In this document: one piece after another, positions 26,795 to 36,049 of the stretch
Position numbering within the stretch: the stretch's first letter is position 1
How the letters are laid out: every line of letters starts with the position of its first letter
NCBI RefSeq assembly: GCF_007970185.1
Contig: NZ_CP042431.1
Coordinates: 3,348,001-3,412,000 of the forward strand
Direction of reading: 5' to 3'
Length of the DNA: 64,000 nt
From: Pseudobacter ginsenosidimutans
GTDB lineage: Bacteria > Bacteroidota > Bacteroidia > Chitinophagales > Chitinophagaceae
Program-made: the position numbers and the translations under genes
Notes under the pieces: model-generated
Seen by the model: only the letters and a program-made list of their open reading frames with translations
Told to the model about the DNA's origin: nothing
The model's database searches: none

Positions 26795-29362
26795 ATGCTA
26801 CGAATTGTGTATCCCGTTGTTGTTCTCTGTATCATGACCATCTCAGCAATAGCCCAGAAGAAGACGAAGCTGCATCCTGTTCAGCATATCAAAGTGGAAT
26901 GGGAGATCGTCGAAAATCATTACCAGGGCAAATCAGGATTTCAAAGTGCATTCACTTTCACCAATAATGGAAAAAGCGACCTTCCTGCCAAAGGATGGTC
27001 GCTTTATTTCAATATAGCCCGCGCTATCCGGCCGGAGACGGTGGAAGGCGGAATGGCCATCGCCAATATCAATGGCGATCTCTTCAAACTTACGCCTGCT
27101 GCAGGTTTCAAAGGACTTAAGCCCGGCCAGTCCGTTCGTGTGCCTTTTGTGGCGAGCGACTGGGTGATCAATTACACCGATGCGCCCCTTGGCTTGTTCT
27201 GGGTATTGGATGATCAGCCGGAAAAAGGACTGAAAGTGGAAAACTATCGTATTATTCCCGCCACGCAATTGAAGCAGATCAAACGGGCGCCGGATGATAA
27301 ATACGGATTCACTACTCCCGCCGATCTCTACCTGCAGAACAGTAAGATCGAAGAGCTGCCGGTAGAAGGGCTTACCAAAATATTCCCAACACCCGCTTAT
27401 TACAAGGAAGGGCAGGGCGTTTTCCTGCTCGATCAGATCAACGTGATAGCTGCGGCAGACCCCATGTTTACGAAAGAAGCAGGCTACCTGGCTATCGAAA
27501 TTGGCGCAGTGCTGGGAAAAGATATACTGATATCAATCAATGGCAGTACCGGGCCTGTTGTGATTACCAAAGAAGACATGCCTGCTGAAGCATATGAGTT
27601 ATCTATAGAGCCAGACCGCATTCGTATCAAAGCCAGCGACAGAGCCGGCGCTTTCTATGCCATTCAATCAATCCGTTCGCTCCTGCCTGCTAAAGCATTT
27701 GCCGGAAAAGCAGCGGGTGCAAGCATTCCGGTATTACAGGTGAAAGATGCACCGCGCTTCGGTTTCAGGGCCTTCATGCTGGATGTGGGCCGCAACTTCC
27801 ATTCAAAGCAACAGGTGTTGCGTGTGCTGGATCTGATGGCTTTGTATAAACTCAATGTATTCCATTTCCATTTCAGTGAAGACGAAGGCTGGCGCATCGA
27901 AATGCCCTCTCTTCCTGAGCTCACGCAGATTGGCGCACGCAGGGGATTCCCGGTAGATGAAAGCAAACAGCTGATGCCGAGCTTCGGTTCCGGTCCGGAT
28001 AACAAATCTTCCGGCACTGGTCATTATACAAAAGAAGAATTCATAGAGATCCTGAAATATGCGCAAAAGCGTCATATCCGTGTGATACCGGAAATTGAAT
28101 CTCCTGGTCATGCGCGTGCAGCTGTTGTAAGTATGAAAGCCCGCTATGAGCGTTTGATGAAAGAAGGGAAGAAAGAAGCGGCAGAAGAATTCATGTTGCA
28201 TGATCCCAATGATCAATCAGAATACAAATCAGTACAGGGCTGGCGCGATAATGCTATGAATGTGGCGCAGGCCGGAGTGTATCGTTTTCTTGCGCGTGTA
28301 TTTGATGATTTCATCGCAATGTATAAAGAAGCAGGCGTTCCGCTGGATATGATCCATGTGGGCGGAGATGAGCTTCCCGCGGGTGTTTGGGAGAAATCGC
28401 CGGTGGCGCAGGAACTGATCGCAAAGGATCCGAACCTGCATACCACTTTCGATCTCTGGTATTACTATTATGAAAAAGTGAACAACCTGCTGAAGGAAAG
28501 AGGGCTTGCTGCATATGGATGGGAAGAAGCAGGCATGCGTAAAACGCAGCTCGATGGCAAGTCCCATTATATTCCCAATCCTGATTTCGCACGCGGTGTT
28601 TTTCAGCTTGATGTCTGGAACAATATGCTGGGCTGGGGTGCGGAAGACCTTGCTTACCGTTTGGCGAATGCAGGTTATGAGATCGTGCTGTCGCCCGTGA
28701 GCAATGTGTATTTCGATATGTGCTATTACAAGAACTTCGATGAGCCGGGCTATTACTGGGGTGGCTTCATCGATCTGGATAAACCATGGCAGTTCATTCC
28801 TTACGACTACTACCGCAATGCAAGGAAAGATAAATTCAATACAGATCTTCCAGCATCTTTCTTCGAGCATAAAGAGCGGCTCACGGATTATGGAAAACAG
28901 CATATCACCGGCATGCAGGGATTACTCTGGAGTGAAACACTGGTAACGCCGCAGATGATGGAATACATGTTGCTGCCGAAATTGCTGGGACTTTCTGAAA
29001 GGGCCTGGAGTGTTGATCCGGACTGGACTTCAGAGCCTGAGCCGATGGCAGGCGCTGCTTACTGGAAAGACTGGAGCCGGTTTGTGAACCGCGTGGGTAA
29101 GAGAGAACTGCCGAAACTGGATTATTTGTCGGGAGGATTTGCTTATCGTATTCCAACTCCCGGATTGGTGGTAGAAAATGGAATAGTGAAAGCAAATATT
29201 CAATTGCCGGGATTGACACTTCGTTATACCACCGATGGTAAAGATCCCGATCTGAACAGCAAATTGTATACAGGCCCGGTTTCAGAGAAAGGCATGATCA
29301 AAATGAAAGCATTCAGCTCAAATGGCAGAAGCGGAAGAGTGGCGGAAGTGAAGAACGAGTAG
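26795..29362 (+). CDS. Beta-N-acetylhexosaminidase (GH20, chitobiase-like)
   Basis: 855 residues from ATG 26795, which starts a signal peptide (VYPVVVLCIMTISAIAQ); an earlier in-frame start at 26747 would hide it. Order: chitobiase-type carbohydrate-binding N-terminal domain (~30-160, VEWEIVENHYQGKSGF), GH20b alpha/beta domain (~190-315), catalytic TIM barrel (~318-760) with FRAFMLDVGRNFHS and the catalytic pair Asp525-Glu526 in HVGGDELPAG, then a C-terminal beta domain with GLTLRYTTDGKDPDLNS. It removes terminal N-acetylglucosamine from chito-oligosaccharides or glycans by substrate-assisted catalysis. Probably periplasmic or outer-membrane. A terminator follows. Confidence 0.95.
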   Translation: MLRIVYPVVVLCIMTISAIAQKKTKLHPVQHIKVEWEIVENHYQGKSGFQSAFTFTNNGKSDLPAKGWSLYFNIARAIRPETVEGGMAIANINGDLFKLTPAAGFKGLKPGQSVRVPFVASDWVINYTDAPLGLFWVLDDQPEKGLKVENYRIIPATQLKQIKRAPDDKYGFTTPADLYLQNSKIEELPVEGLTKIFPTPAYYKEGQGVFLLDQINVIAAADPMFTKEAGYLAIEIGAVLGKDILISINGSTGPVVITKEDMPAEAYELSIEPDRIRIKASDRAGAFYAIQSIRSLLPAKAFAGKAAGASIPVLQVKDAPRFGFRAFMLDVGRNFHSKQQVLRVLDLMALYKLNVFHFHFSEDEGWRIEMPSLPELTQIGARRGFPVDESKQLMPSFGSGPDNKSSGTGHYTKEEFIEILKYAQKRHIRVIPEIESPGHARAAVVSMKARYERLMKEGKKEAAEEFMLHDPNDQSEYKSVQGWRDNAMNVAQAGVYRFLARVFDDFIAMYKEAGVPLDMIHVGGDELPAGVWEKSPVAQELIAKDPNLHTTFDLWYYYYEKVNNLLKERGLAAYGWEEAGMRKTQLDGKSHYIPNPDFARGVFQLDVWNNMLGWGAEDLAYRLANAGYEIVLSPVSNVYFDMCYYKNFDEPGYYWGGFIDLDKPWQFIPYDYYRNARKDKFNTDLPASFFEHKERLTDYGKQHITGMQGLLWSETLVTPQMMEYMLLPKLLGLSERAWSVDPDWTSEPEPMAGAAYWKDWSRFVNRVGKRELPKLDYLSGGFAYRIPTPGLVVENGIVKANIQLPGLTLRYTTDGKDPDLNSKLYTGPVSEKGMIKMKAFSSNGRSGRVAEVKNE

Positions 29363-29399
29363 ATCAGTAAGGATAATTATTCAAACACTTCATACTTCT

Positions 29400-29432
29400 G
29401 AAAGGATCGCCGGGCGGTCCTTTCGTTTTTTA
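29400..29432 (+). terminator. Terminator after the GH20 gene
   Basis: GAAAGGA with TCCTTTC closing a GC-rich inner hairpin (CGCCGGGCGG), followed by GTTTTTT. Confidence 0.8.
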
Positions 29433-29556
29433 CAGAGATCAGACGGATAATTTCGCACAATATCAGGTAAAGGGTGTGTCCCCGAAGCCCCCGCCTGTAC
29501 TACGACCCGGGCGGGTGGCGAAGGGACTTTTTCTAACTCTGTTAATCATTGTGCGT

Positions 29557-32532
29557 ATGAAAATTATTTTTACCATCACCTTCGTTTTCTGTTTTCTTTT
29601 CAATATTGATGTGTCAGGGCAGATCAGGTATGCGAATCTTGTACCTGCCTGGAGTTCCCAGTATTCATCCGGAAGCTATAGTGCCCAGCAGGCAATTGGT
29701 GAGCCAAATACAACGCTTTGCTCGGATGCTGGAACGGCCTGGTGCCCTTCAACCAGTGCAGGCTTCAGGGAATGGCTGGAACTGGAGTATAATAATCCAG
29801 CTCCGGTCAACCGGATCTTCGTATATGAAACCCTTAGTCCCGGAGCAGTTGATACCGTTTATGTGATGAATCCCAATACACAGCAATGGGAAAAAGTGTA
29901 TGAAGCTACTGCAGCCAACCTTCCGGCATGCTCCCGTATTCTGTCAGTAGTATTTCCTACAACCAGCTTTCCTGTAAGTAAGGTACGTATTGCACTGAAT
30001 ACAACCCTTGTGGACGGCTGGAATGAGATAGACGCAGTGGGGATTGCTAATTTCAGTGACGGAGGCGTAATTGGGTCGGATCAAACAATTTGCGGAACTG
30101 CTCAGCCAGTAGCTTTTACCAATATTGATGCTGCTTATAACGGTAATCCCGCAGTAGTTTATCAATGGCAGGATTCAACTGAAAATGGAAGTTGGCAATC
30201 TGTGACTGGCGCTAATGCTGTCACATATCAGGCGCCACCTATATCTAATACCACCTGGTACAGGAGAGCTGCTACACTGAATGGTGTTACAGCATATAGT
30301 AATTCAGTGAAATTATCACTTATTCAGGCAGGCGATGCATCTGAGTTTCCATTGAACAAATGGAATTTCTATGCTTATCAAACAAATAATATTGATCTTA
30401 TTGGAGCTGATTACAGAGGTTTCTATAGCAGGGAAGTGTTGGATTTTAATACAATAAATGATTGGCATTATCTCGCTTCTCCAGCTTCTGCCACAGGTTA
30501 TCAGGGATGTGCGGTACCTGTGGATCACTTTGCAACGGTTGCGCGCCGTAAAGGTTTCATTGCAGGGAATTATGTTTTGAATATTCCAAACTTTACAAAC
30601 AAATTGCGCATATACATTAATGGGGTATTGATCAGCAACCTGACTTGTTGTGCTGCATCGGTATCGCTGGGAAGCCTTGATGAAAATTCGGAAGTGGAGC
30701 TCCGTTTACTTGATGAAGGTGGACATTCTTACATGAATGCTGAGTTCCGGATGTCTGGTCTCAACGGTGGGGATATAGGTGAGCCGCAGGCATTGTGTAT
30801 GAGCGAGACACCTGCATTATTGGTGAGCAACAAAGATGCCTTTGGTGGATCTGCTCCTGCCAGTATCACCTATCAATGGCAAGATTCTGTTGCGAATGGC
30901 AGCTGGACAAATATTGCCAATGCAGTAAATAAAACTTATCAGGCCGGCGTGCTTTCCGTTACAACATGGTTCAGAAGGAAAGCCTCAGATAATTCCGGCG
31001 CCATTGCTTACAGTGATGAAATTAAGATCTCAGTAAATTCCCTGCAGGGAGACACAGCTGTGTACGGAAATCAAAGCTGGAACGTATATGCATTCAATGG
31101 CAGCGATATAACGTTAACCACCAATTCATATCGTGGGTTTTATACGAATGCGGGATTAGCAGTCAATACCAACAACTCATTCCCTCCTCATTTATCTCCT
31201 TCAGCGGCGGCTAATTACAACGGTTGCCCTGTAAATAATGATAATTTCGTGATCAGTGCGAGAAGACAAGGATTCCCGGCAGGAAAATATAAACTGAATA
31301 TTGGTAATGTAGATGATGAAATGATGTTGTTGATAAATGGGGTTGTGGTATTCAGCGCTCAGGCATCAAATATTACCATCGGTGAGCTGGATGAAAACAG
31401 TAAAGTTGAATTACGATTACGGGAAACCAATAACGCTGCATCCATGGATGTAACGTTTGTCAGGATTGAGAATAGTGTAGCTGATTATACCAATATCAAT
31501 TGCAATTTTTACTACCTGCATTTCGTCAACCAAAATATATGGTATGATTTCACTGATGCTTCAGGAAACCTGGTGCTTTCCTTACATCCTAATGGTAATA
31601 ACCTTGGCACCATGGAATTGTATACAAAACATTTTGGAACAGGTGCTGCTAGTATACCCGGTACCAGCACCAGGAAATTCCTTCCCAGGAATTTCAAATT
31701 GAGTTCCGTAACACATCCCAACAGTTTCCCAACGCCGGTTAAGATCCGGTTGTATTACAAAAACAGTGAATTTGCAGATTATAAAACAGCCATCAATAAG
31801 CCGGTACTTACACTGAATGATCTGGCCCTTGTGCATTATAAAGGAGTGAGCGAAGATTGCGAGTTTGGTAATAACCAGGGGCTGGGTGTTGAGCTGGCAT
31901 CCCCTGTGCTCGGAAATATTGCGGGCACCGGTTTTTACCTGGAGGCATCCACTACCAGCTTCTCCGAGTTCAGCGTATCGCAATCCAATGCATCGCTTCC
32001 GGTAAGCCTCACTTCTTTCAACGCCAAACTGGTGATGGATAAGGTTGTGCTGAACTGGTCAACCGCTCAGGAACTGGAGAATAAAGGGTTTGAAATAGAA
32101 CGTAGCACAGATGGCCGCAATTTCGTTAAGATCGGCTGGGTAGATGGAAACGGTAACAGCCATTCAACTATAAGATACGATTTCACTGATGCATCCCCGC
32201 TGGCAGGAAGGAATTTTTATCGCCTCCGTCAAGTGGATATCGATGGTAATTTCAGTTACAGTGAGATCATTGCAGTCAGTACTGTAAATGCCACCAGGCT
32301 GAGTGTTAGCCCGAACCCCGTCAGCAATATGCTCTACATCGAATATGATGTGAAGAATAATGCCAGTCTCGCTATCATGGATTTGCAGGGACGTGTTCTA
32401 TGGAAATATCAGGGGCAGGGAACATCTTCGCTGATCAGTGTGCCGGTGCAGCAACTCGCAAATGGAGTGTACTTCCTGGAGAGCAGGGATAAGCAGGGCA
32501 GGAGACAAACACAGAAATTTGTGAAGCAATAA
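29557..32532 (+). CDS. T9SS-sorted multidomain secreted protein, paralog A
   Basis: 991 residues from ATG 29557, where a signal peptide starts (KIIFTITFVFCFLFNIDVSG); the frame extends 81 bp upstream without such a signal. Residues ~22-165 look like a discoidin (F5/8-like) domain. Two repeat units follow, each with an Ig-like block (YQWQDSTENGSWQSVTG; YQWQDSVANGSWTNIAN) and a second block opening WNFYAYQ or WNVYAFNG with the shared YRGFY. After SLTSFNAKLVMDKVVLNW comes an Fn3-like region, then a type A T9SS sorting tail with LSVSPNPVSNMLYIEYD and NGVYFLE. Exported and surface-attached or released; ligand unknown. About 55-60% identical by eye to the paralog at 32988-35978. Confidence 0.85.
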   Translation: MKIIFTITFVFCFLFNIDVSGQIRYANLVPAWSSQYSSGSYSAQQAIGEPNTTLCSDAGTAWCPSTSAGFREWLELEYNNPAPVNRIFVYETLSPGAVDTVYVMNPNTQQWEKVYEATAANLPACSRILSVVFPTTSFPVSKVRIALNTTLVDGWNEIDAVGIANFSDGGVIGSDQTICGTAQPVAFTNIDAAYNGNPAVVYQWQDSTENGSWQSVTGANAVTYQAPPISNTTWYRRAATLNGVTAYSNSVKLSLIQAGDASEFPLNKWNFYAYQTNNIDLIGADYRGFYSREVLDFNTINDWHYLASPASATGYQGCAVPVDHFATVARRKGFIAGNYVLNIPNFTNKLRIYINGVLISNLTCCAASVSLGSLDENSEVELRLLDEGGHSYMNAEFRMSGLNGGDIGEPQALCMSETPALLVSNKDAFGGSAPASITYQWQDSVANGSWTNIANAVNKTYQAGVLSVTTWFRRKASDNSGAIAYSDEIKISVNSLQGDTAVYGNQSWNVYAFNGSDITLTTNSYRGFYTNAGLAVNTNNSFPPHLSPSAAANYNGCPVNNDNFVISARRQGFPAGKYKLNIGNVDDEMMLLINGVVVFSAQASNITIGELDENSKVELRLRETNNAASMDVTFVRIENSVADYTNINCNFYYLHFVNQNIWYDFTDASGNLVLSLHPNGNNLGTMELYTKHFGTGAASIPGTSTRKFLPRNFKLSSVTHPNSFPTPVKIRLYYKNSEFADYKTAINKPVLTLNDLALVHYKGVSEDCEFGNNQGLGVELASPVLGNIAGTGFYLEASTTSFSEFSVSQSNASLPVSLTSFNAKLVMDKVVLNWSTAQELENKGFEIERSTDGRNFVKIGWVDGNGNSHSTIRYDFTDASPLAGRNFYRLRQVDIDGNFSYSEIIAVSTVNATRLSVSPNPVSNMLYIEYDVKNNASLAIMDLQGRVLWKYQGQGTSSLISVPVQQLANGVYFLESRDKQGRRQTQKFVKQ

Positions 32533-32561
32533 CGGATGGTCTTTTTACTTATGATAGATGT

Positions 32562-32592
32562 AAAAGGGATTGCACAGGCAGTCCCTTTTCTT
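32562..32592. terminator. Bidirectional terminator between paralog A and acylphosphatase
   Basis: AAAAGGGATTGC, loop ACAG, GCAGTCCCTTTT, followed by CTTTTACC on plus; the minus reading ends in TTTTACATC. Serves the convergent pair. Confidence 0.75.
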
Positions 32593-32865
32593 TTACCGTT
32601 CAATTCTGAATCCCATAAAAACAGCTGGTGGCATCGTCTCTACATTTACTTCCTCTACAATAGCCCGAACCGGCCCCTGCTTGCACCAAAGCACCAGTTG
32701 CAGCAGCTGATCCGTTGTTCCCGATGCCATGATCTGTACACTGCCATCCGGATTGTTTTTCACATAACCTGTTATGCCCAGCGTTGTGGCTTTTTCCTTT
32801 GTGCTTTGCCGGTAGTAAACACCCTGCACCTTTCCGGTTACTTTGATGGAATAGGTCTGTAACAT
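32593..32865 (-). CDS. acyP: Acylphosphatase
   Basis: 90 residues. Hydrolyses acyl phosphates. Motif GKVQGVYYRQ contains the catalytic Arg19, and GYVKNNPDGSVQI contains the catalytic Asn37, matching human Arg23/Asn41. The ending GFRIER is typical. It is inserted, in opposite orientation, between two paralogous T9SS genes, whose duplication it therefore interrupts or predates. Start at ATG 32865 gives normal family length. Confidence 0.93.
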   Translation of the reverse strand: MLQTYSIKVTGKVQGVYYRQSTKEKATTLGITGYVKNNPDGSVQIMASGTTDQLLQLVLWCKQGPVRAIVEEVNVETMPPAVFMGFRIER

Positions 32866-32902
32866 GGTATTAAGGTAACATCATTTTCACATATTCATGC
32901 TG

Positions 32903-32933
32903 TTGTGTGCAGCCTGCTGCTGAAATAGTTTTG
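32903..32933 (+). promoter_or_regulatory. Promoter of T9SS paralog B
   Basis: TTG at 32903-32905 and TAGTTTTG at 32926-32933, 20 bp apart; the second matches TAnnTTTG exactly. Expected start of transcription about 32939, 49 bp before the ATG. Confidence 0.55.
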
Positions 32934-32987
32934 CAGCATATCCTGCAAATCCGCTTATTCATTCATCATTCTTATCAATTTGTCTGC

Positions 32988-35978
32988 ATGAAGCAATTGT
33001 ATTCATTAGGTGTTTTGTTGTTGTGTCTGCAATGGTCATATAGTGCAAAAGCACAAATAAAATATGCTGCCAGGGTCACAGCCTGGAGTTCGCAATATTA
33101 TGCATCGGGAAGCTGGACGGCCCAGCAGGCTGCTGGACTGCCGAATGTAGCTGGTTGTGGTGATTACGGGAATGCCTGGGCTTCCAAAACCCAGGATGAT
33201 CAGCGAGAGTGGCTCGAATTTGAATTCGATGATCCCGCGCCCATCAGCCGCGTGTTCATTCATGAAACCTATAATGCAGGGGCGGTGGACACTGTATATG
33301 TATTCAATCCCAATACGCAATTGTTCGAGAAAGTATATGAGGGCAGTGCCGCTGCGGGAGCGCCTTGTCCACGTGCATTCAGTGTTGCCTTTCCTGCAAC
33401 CGTTTTCCCGGTGAGCAGGATCCGTATCGCCATCAATTCACCTGCCGTGCGTGGCTACAATGAGATAGACGCGGTTGGCGTTGCATTATACTCAGATGGC
33501 GGCGCTATCGGATCCAGCCAGGATGTTTGCGCTTCCGCAGCGGCTGCGCTATTGACGAATGCTGAATCTGCATTCGGAGGAAATGCCGCAGCAGCGTACC
33601 AGTGGCAGGATTCTGCAGAGAACGGATCCTGGAAAAATATTTCCGGCGCAGTGTCCGTAACTTATCAACCAACAGTGATCACAGAAACTACCTGGTACAG
33701 GAGGACGGCTGCATTGGGCGGTGTAAAAGAATATAGCAACGTGATCAAACTGAATTTCCTTGAATCAGGCGATCCATCTTTCTTTCCCTCCAATGCCTGG
33801 AATTTTTACACTTATCAATCAAAGGTGATCGATCTTGGTACATCGGTGTACAAAGGATTCTATTCAAGACCGGTATTGAACTTCAATACGCGTAACGACT
33901 GGGCCATGTCTGGCTCACCTTCCGTGGCCAACGCTTACCAGGGCTGTGTGGTGAACAATAATGATTTTGTATTGGCCGCGCGCCGAAAAGGGTTTCCTGC
34001 AGGAAATTATGTATTACATGTACTGGATTTCAGGGGAACAATCCGGGCATATGTGAATGGCGCAGCATTGCCAGCAATCAGTTGTTGTGCGGGCACCATT
34101 TCACTCGGCGCACTCGATAATGATTCCGAAGTGGAGATCAGGCTCCTGGATGTCAGCAGCGATGCATTCATGAACCTGGAATTCAGGACCGGTGTATTGA
34201 ATGGCGGCGATATTGGCGAACATCAATCGCTCTGTCTGAATGATGCGCCTGCGGCCTTTGTGAACAATATCGCAGCATTCGGTGGCGCTGCTCCGTCCAG
34301 CATCACCTACCAGTGGCAGGACTCTGTAGTGAATGGTGTCTGGACGAATATTCCCGCCGCTACTGCAGCAATATACCAGGCCGCTGCATTGCCGCAGACC
34401 ACCTGGTTTAGAAGAAAGGCTTCCGACAATACAGGCGCCATTGCTTACAGCGATATCGTAAAAGTGAATATAGCTGCTGTACAGGGCGATACTGCCGTGT
34501 ATGGAAATCAGAGCTGGAATATCTATGCATTCAATGGGAATGATATTCATCTTACCACCAATCAGTACCGTGGTTATTATACGGCCACAGGTTTGTCTAT
34601 CATCACTACCAATCATTGGTCGTACTGGGAGTCTCCTTCTTCTGCCGTAAATTATGTGGGTTGTCCTGTTGGCTTCGAGAACTTTCTCATGAGCGCCAGG
34701 AGACAGGGATTCCCCGCCGGGAATTATACGCTCAATCTTTCCAACGTAGATGATCAGGTGATGGTGATCGTGAATGGGGTGGTGCTGCACACAGGAGGAG
34801 CAGCTAACCTGGTGCTCGGCTTGCTGGACGCTCAATCGACAGTGGAATTGCGGTTGAAAGAGGGAACATATACCAGCAGGATGTCTGCAGAATTCATCCG
34901 GGTGGATTACAGCATCTCTGAATATGTGAACACCAGTTGCCGCAGCTATTCCCTCAACAATGTGAAAGGGAATGAATGGTTCGATATCACCGATGGATCA
35001 GGCAAGCTGATCGCGAGCATCCATCCCAACGGAAATGATCTGGGAACAGTTTCGCTGAATGCAAAGCATTTCGGGACAGGGGGTGCTGCTATTCCAACCA
35101 ATGCTATCAATAAGAAGAAATACATGCCCCGTTATTTCAATTTCTCTTCTTCACTTTATCCATCTTCCAATTTCCCTTCACCTGTTAAGATCAGGTTGTA
35201 TTACAAGAACAGTGAACTGGAAGATTATAAGACGGCTGTTTCAAAACCTGCGCTCACGCGCGCAGAGCTGGGCATTGCACATTACAATGGCAGCAGGGAA
35301 GATTGCGAAATGGGCAATAATACCAGTGGAGGGGATTTGTTACCGATACCGGCAACAGCAGATTTTACTTCCATGGGATTTTACCTGGAAACTGTCACCA
35401 ACAGTTTCTCTGAATTCGGAACGCTGGAAGGTTCGCCGGCATTGCCCGTGAAATTTACACAGTTCCAGGCGATAGTGGTAAATAAGGAAGTGCAATTACG
35501 CTGGACCACAGCCCAGGAGTTGAACAACAAAGGATTTGAAGTATCGCGCAGTACAGACGGAAAAAGCTTTATGAAAACAGGATGGGTGGACGGTAATGGA
35601 ACTACCTATACTACACAGCAATATGTTTTCACCGATGCGTCTCCGTTAGCAGGAAAGAATTTCTACCGTCTGCGCCAGGTGGATATCGATGGGAACGATG
35701 AATACAGTGATATTGTAGCAGTCAGTATGAGCAAGACACTGGCGTTACGTTTGTTGCCCAACCCTGTGCAGGATATATTGTATGTAGAATATGATCACAG
35801 GAATACTGTCGGCCTGCGGATCCTGGACCTGCAGGGAATTGTACAGTGGAGGAACGATGGTATGCGTCCGTCTTCAGTAATCGCTGTTCCGGTGCAGCAA
35901 CTGGCAAAAGGAATTTATTTGCTGGAGCTGACTGATAAAAATGGACAAAGGCAATCGAAAAGGTTCATCAAACAATAG
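32988..35978 (+). CDS. T9SS-sorted multidomain secreted protein, paralog B
   Basis: 996 residues from ATG 32988, which begins the signal peptide (MKQLYSLGVLLLCLQWSYS); the open frame extends to 32907 upstream. Same order of parts as paralog A: discoidin-like N-terminus (ARVTAWSSQYYASGSWTAQQ), two Ig-like/WNxYxY repeat pairs (YQWQDSAENGSWKNISG; YQWQDSVVNGVWTNIPA), Fn3-like region and type A T9SS tail (LRLLPNPVQDILYVEYD, GIYLLE). Both copies carry conserved CCA motifs inside repeats (ISCCAGTISLG). Function unknown; adhesion or binding of an external polymer is plausible from discoidin and Ig folds. Confidence 0.85.
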   Translation: MKQLYSLGVLLLCLQWSYSAKAQIKYAARVTAWSSQYYASGSWTAQQAAGLPNVAGCGDYGNAWASKTQDDQREWLEFEFDDPAPISRVFIHETYNAGAVDTVYVFNPNTQLFEKVYEGSAAAGAPCPRAFSVAFPATVFPVSRIRIAINSPAVRGYNEIDAVGVALYSDGGAIGSSQDVCASAAAALLTNAESAFGGNAAAAYQWQDSAENGSWKNISGAVSVTYQPTVITETTWYRRTAALGGVKEYSNVIKLNFLESGDPSFFPSNAWNFYTYQSKVIDLGTSVYKGFYSRPVLNFNTRNDWAMSGSPSVANAYQGCVVNNNDFVLAARRKGFPAGNYVLHVLDFRGTIRAYVNGAALPAISCCAGTISLGALDNDSEVEIRLLDVSSDAFMNLEFRTGVLNGGDIGEHQSLCLNDAPAAFVNNIAAFGGAAPSSITYQWQDSVVNGVWTNIPAATAAIYQAAALPQTTWFRRKASDNTGAIAYSDIVKVNIAAVQGDTAVYGNQSWNIYAFNGNDIHLTTNQYRGYYTATGLSIITTNHWSYWESPSSAVNYVGCPVGFENFLMSARRQGFPAGNYTLNLSNVDDQVMVIVNGVVLHTGGAANLVLGLLDAQSTVELRLKEGTYTSRMSAEFIRVDYSISEYVNTSCRSYSLNNVKGNEWFDITDGSGKLIASIHPNGNDLGTVSLNAKHFGTGGAAIPTNAINKKKYMPRYFNFSSSLYPSSNFPSPVKIRLYYKNSELEDYKTAVSKPALTRAELGIAHYNGSREDCEMGNNTSGGDLLPIPATADFTSMGFYLETVTNSFSEFGTLEGSPALPVKFTQFQAIVVNKEVQLRWTTAQELNNKGFEVSRSTDGKSFMKTGWVDGNGTTYTTQQYVFTDASPLAGKNFYRLRQVDIDGNDEYSDIVAVSMSKTLALRLLPNPVQDILYVEYDHRNTVGLRILDLQGIVQWRNDGMRPSSVIAVPVQQLAKGIYLLELTDKNGQRQSKRFIKQ

Positions 35979-35996
35979 GGTACGGATTCAAAACAA

Positions 35997-36028
35997 GAAA
36001 GCCCGGAGCGATCCGGGGCTTTTCTTTG
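35997..36028 (+). terminator. Terminator after T9SS paralog B
   Basis: AAAGCCCCGGATC-type hairpin (AAGCCCGGA with TCCGGGGCTT) followed by TTCTTTG; a weaker T tract on the minus strand could also serve icd. Confidence 0.75.
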
Positions 36029-36049
36029 TATGAGCTAAGAAAGGGAAGA

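Noticed and set aside
29557-35978. Whether the paralog pair is a composite transposon
   Set aside because: No transposase, terminal repeats or target duplication seen; better explained as gene duplication.
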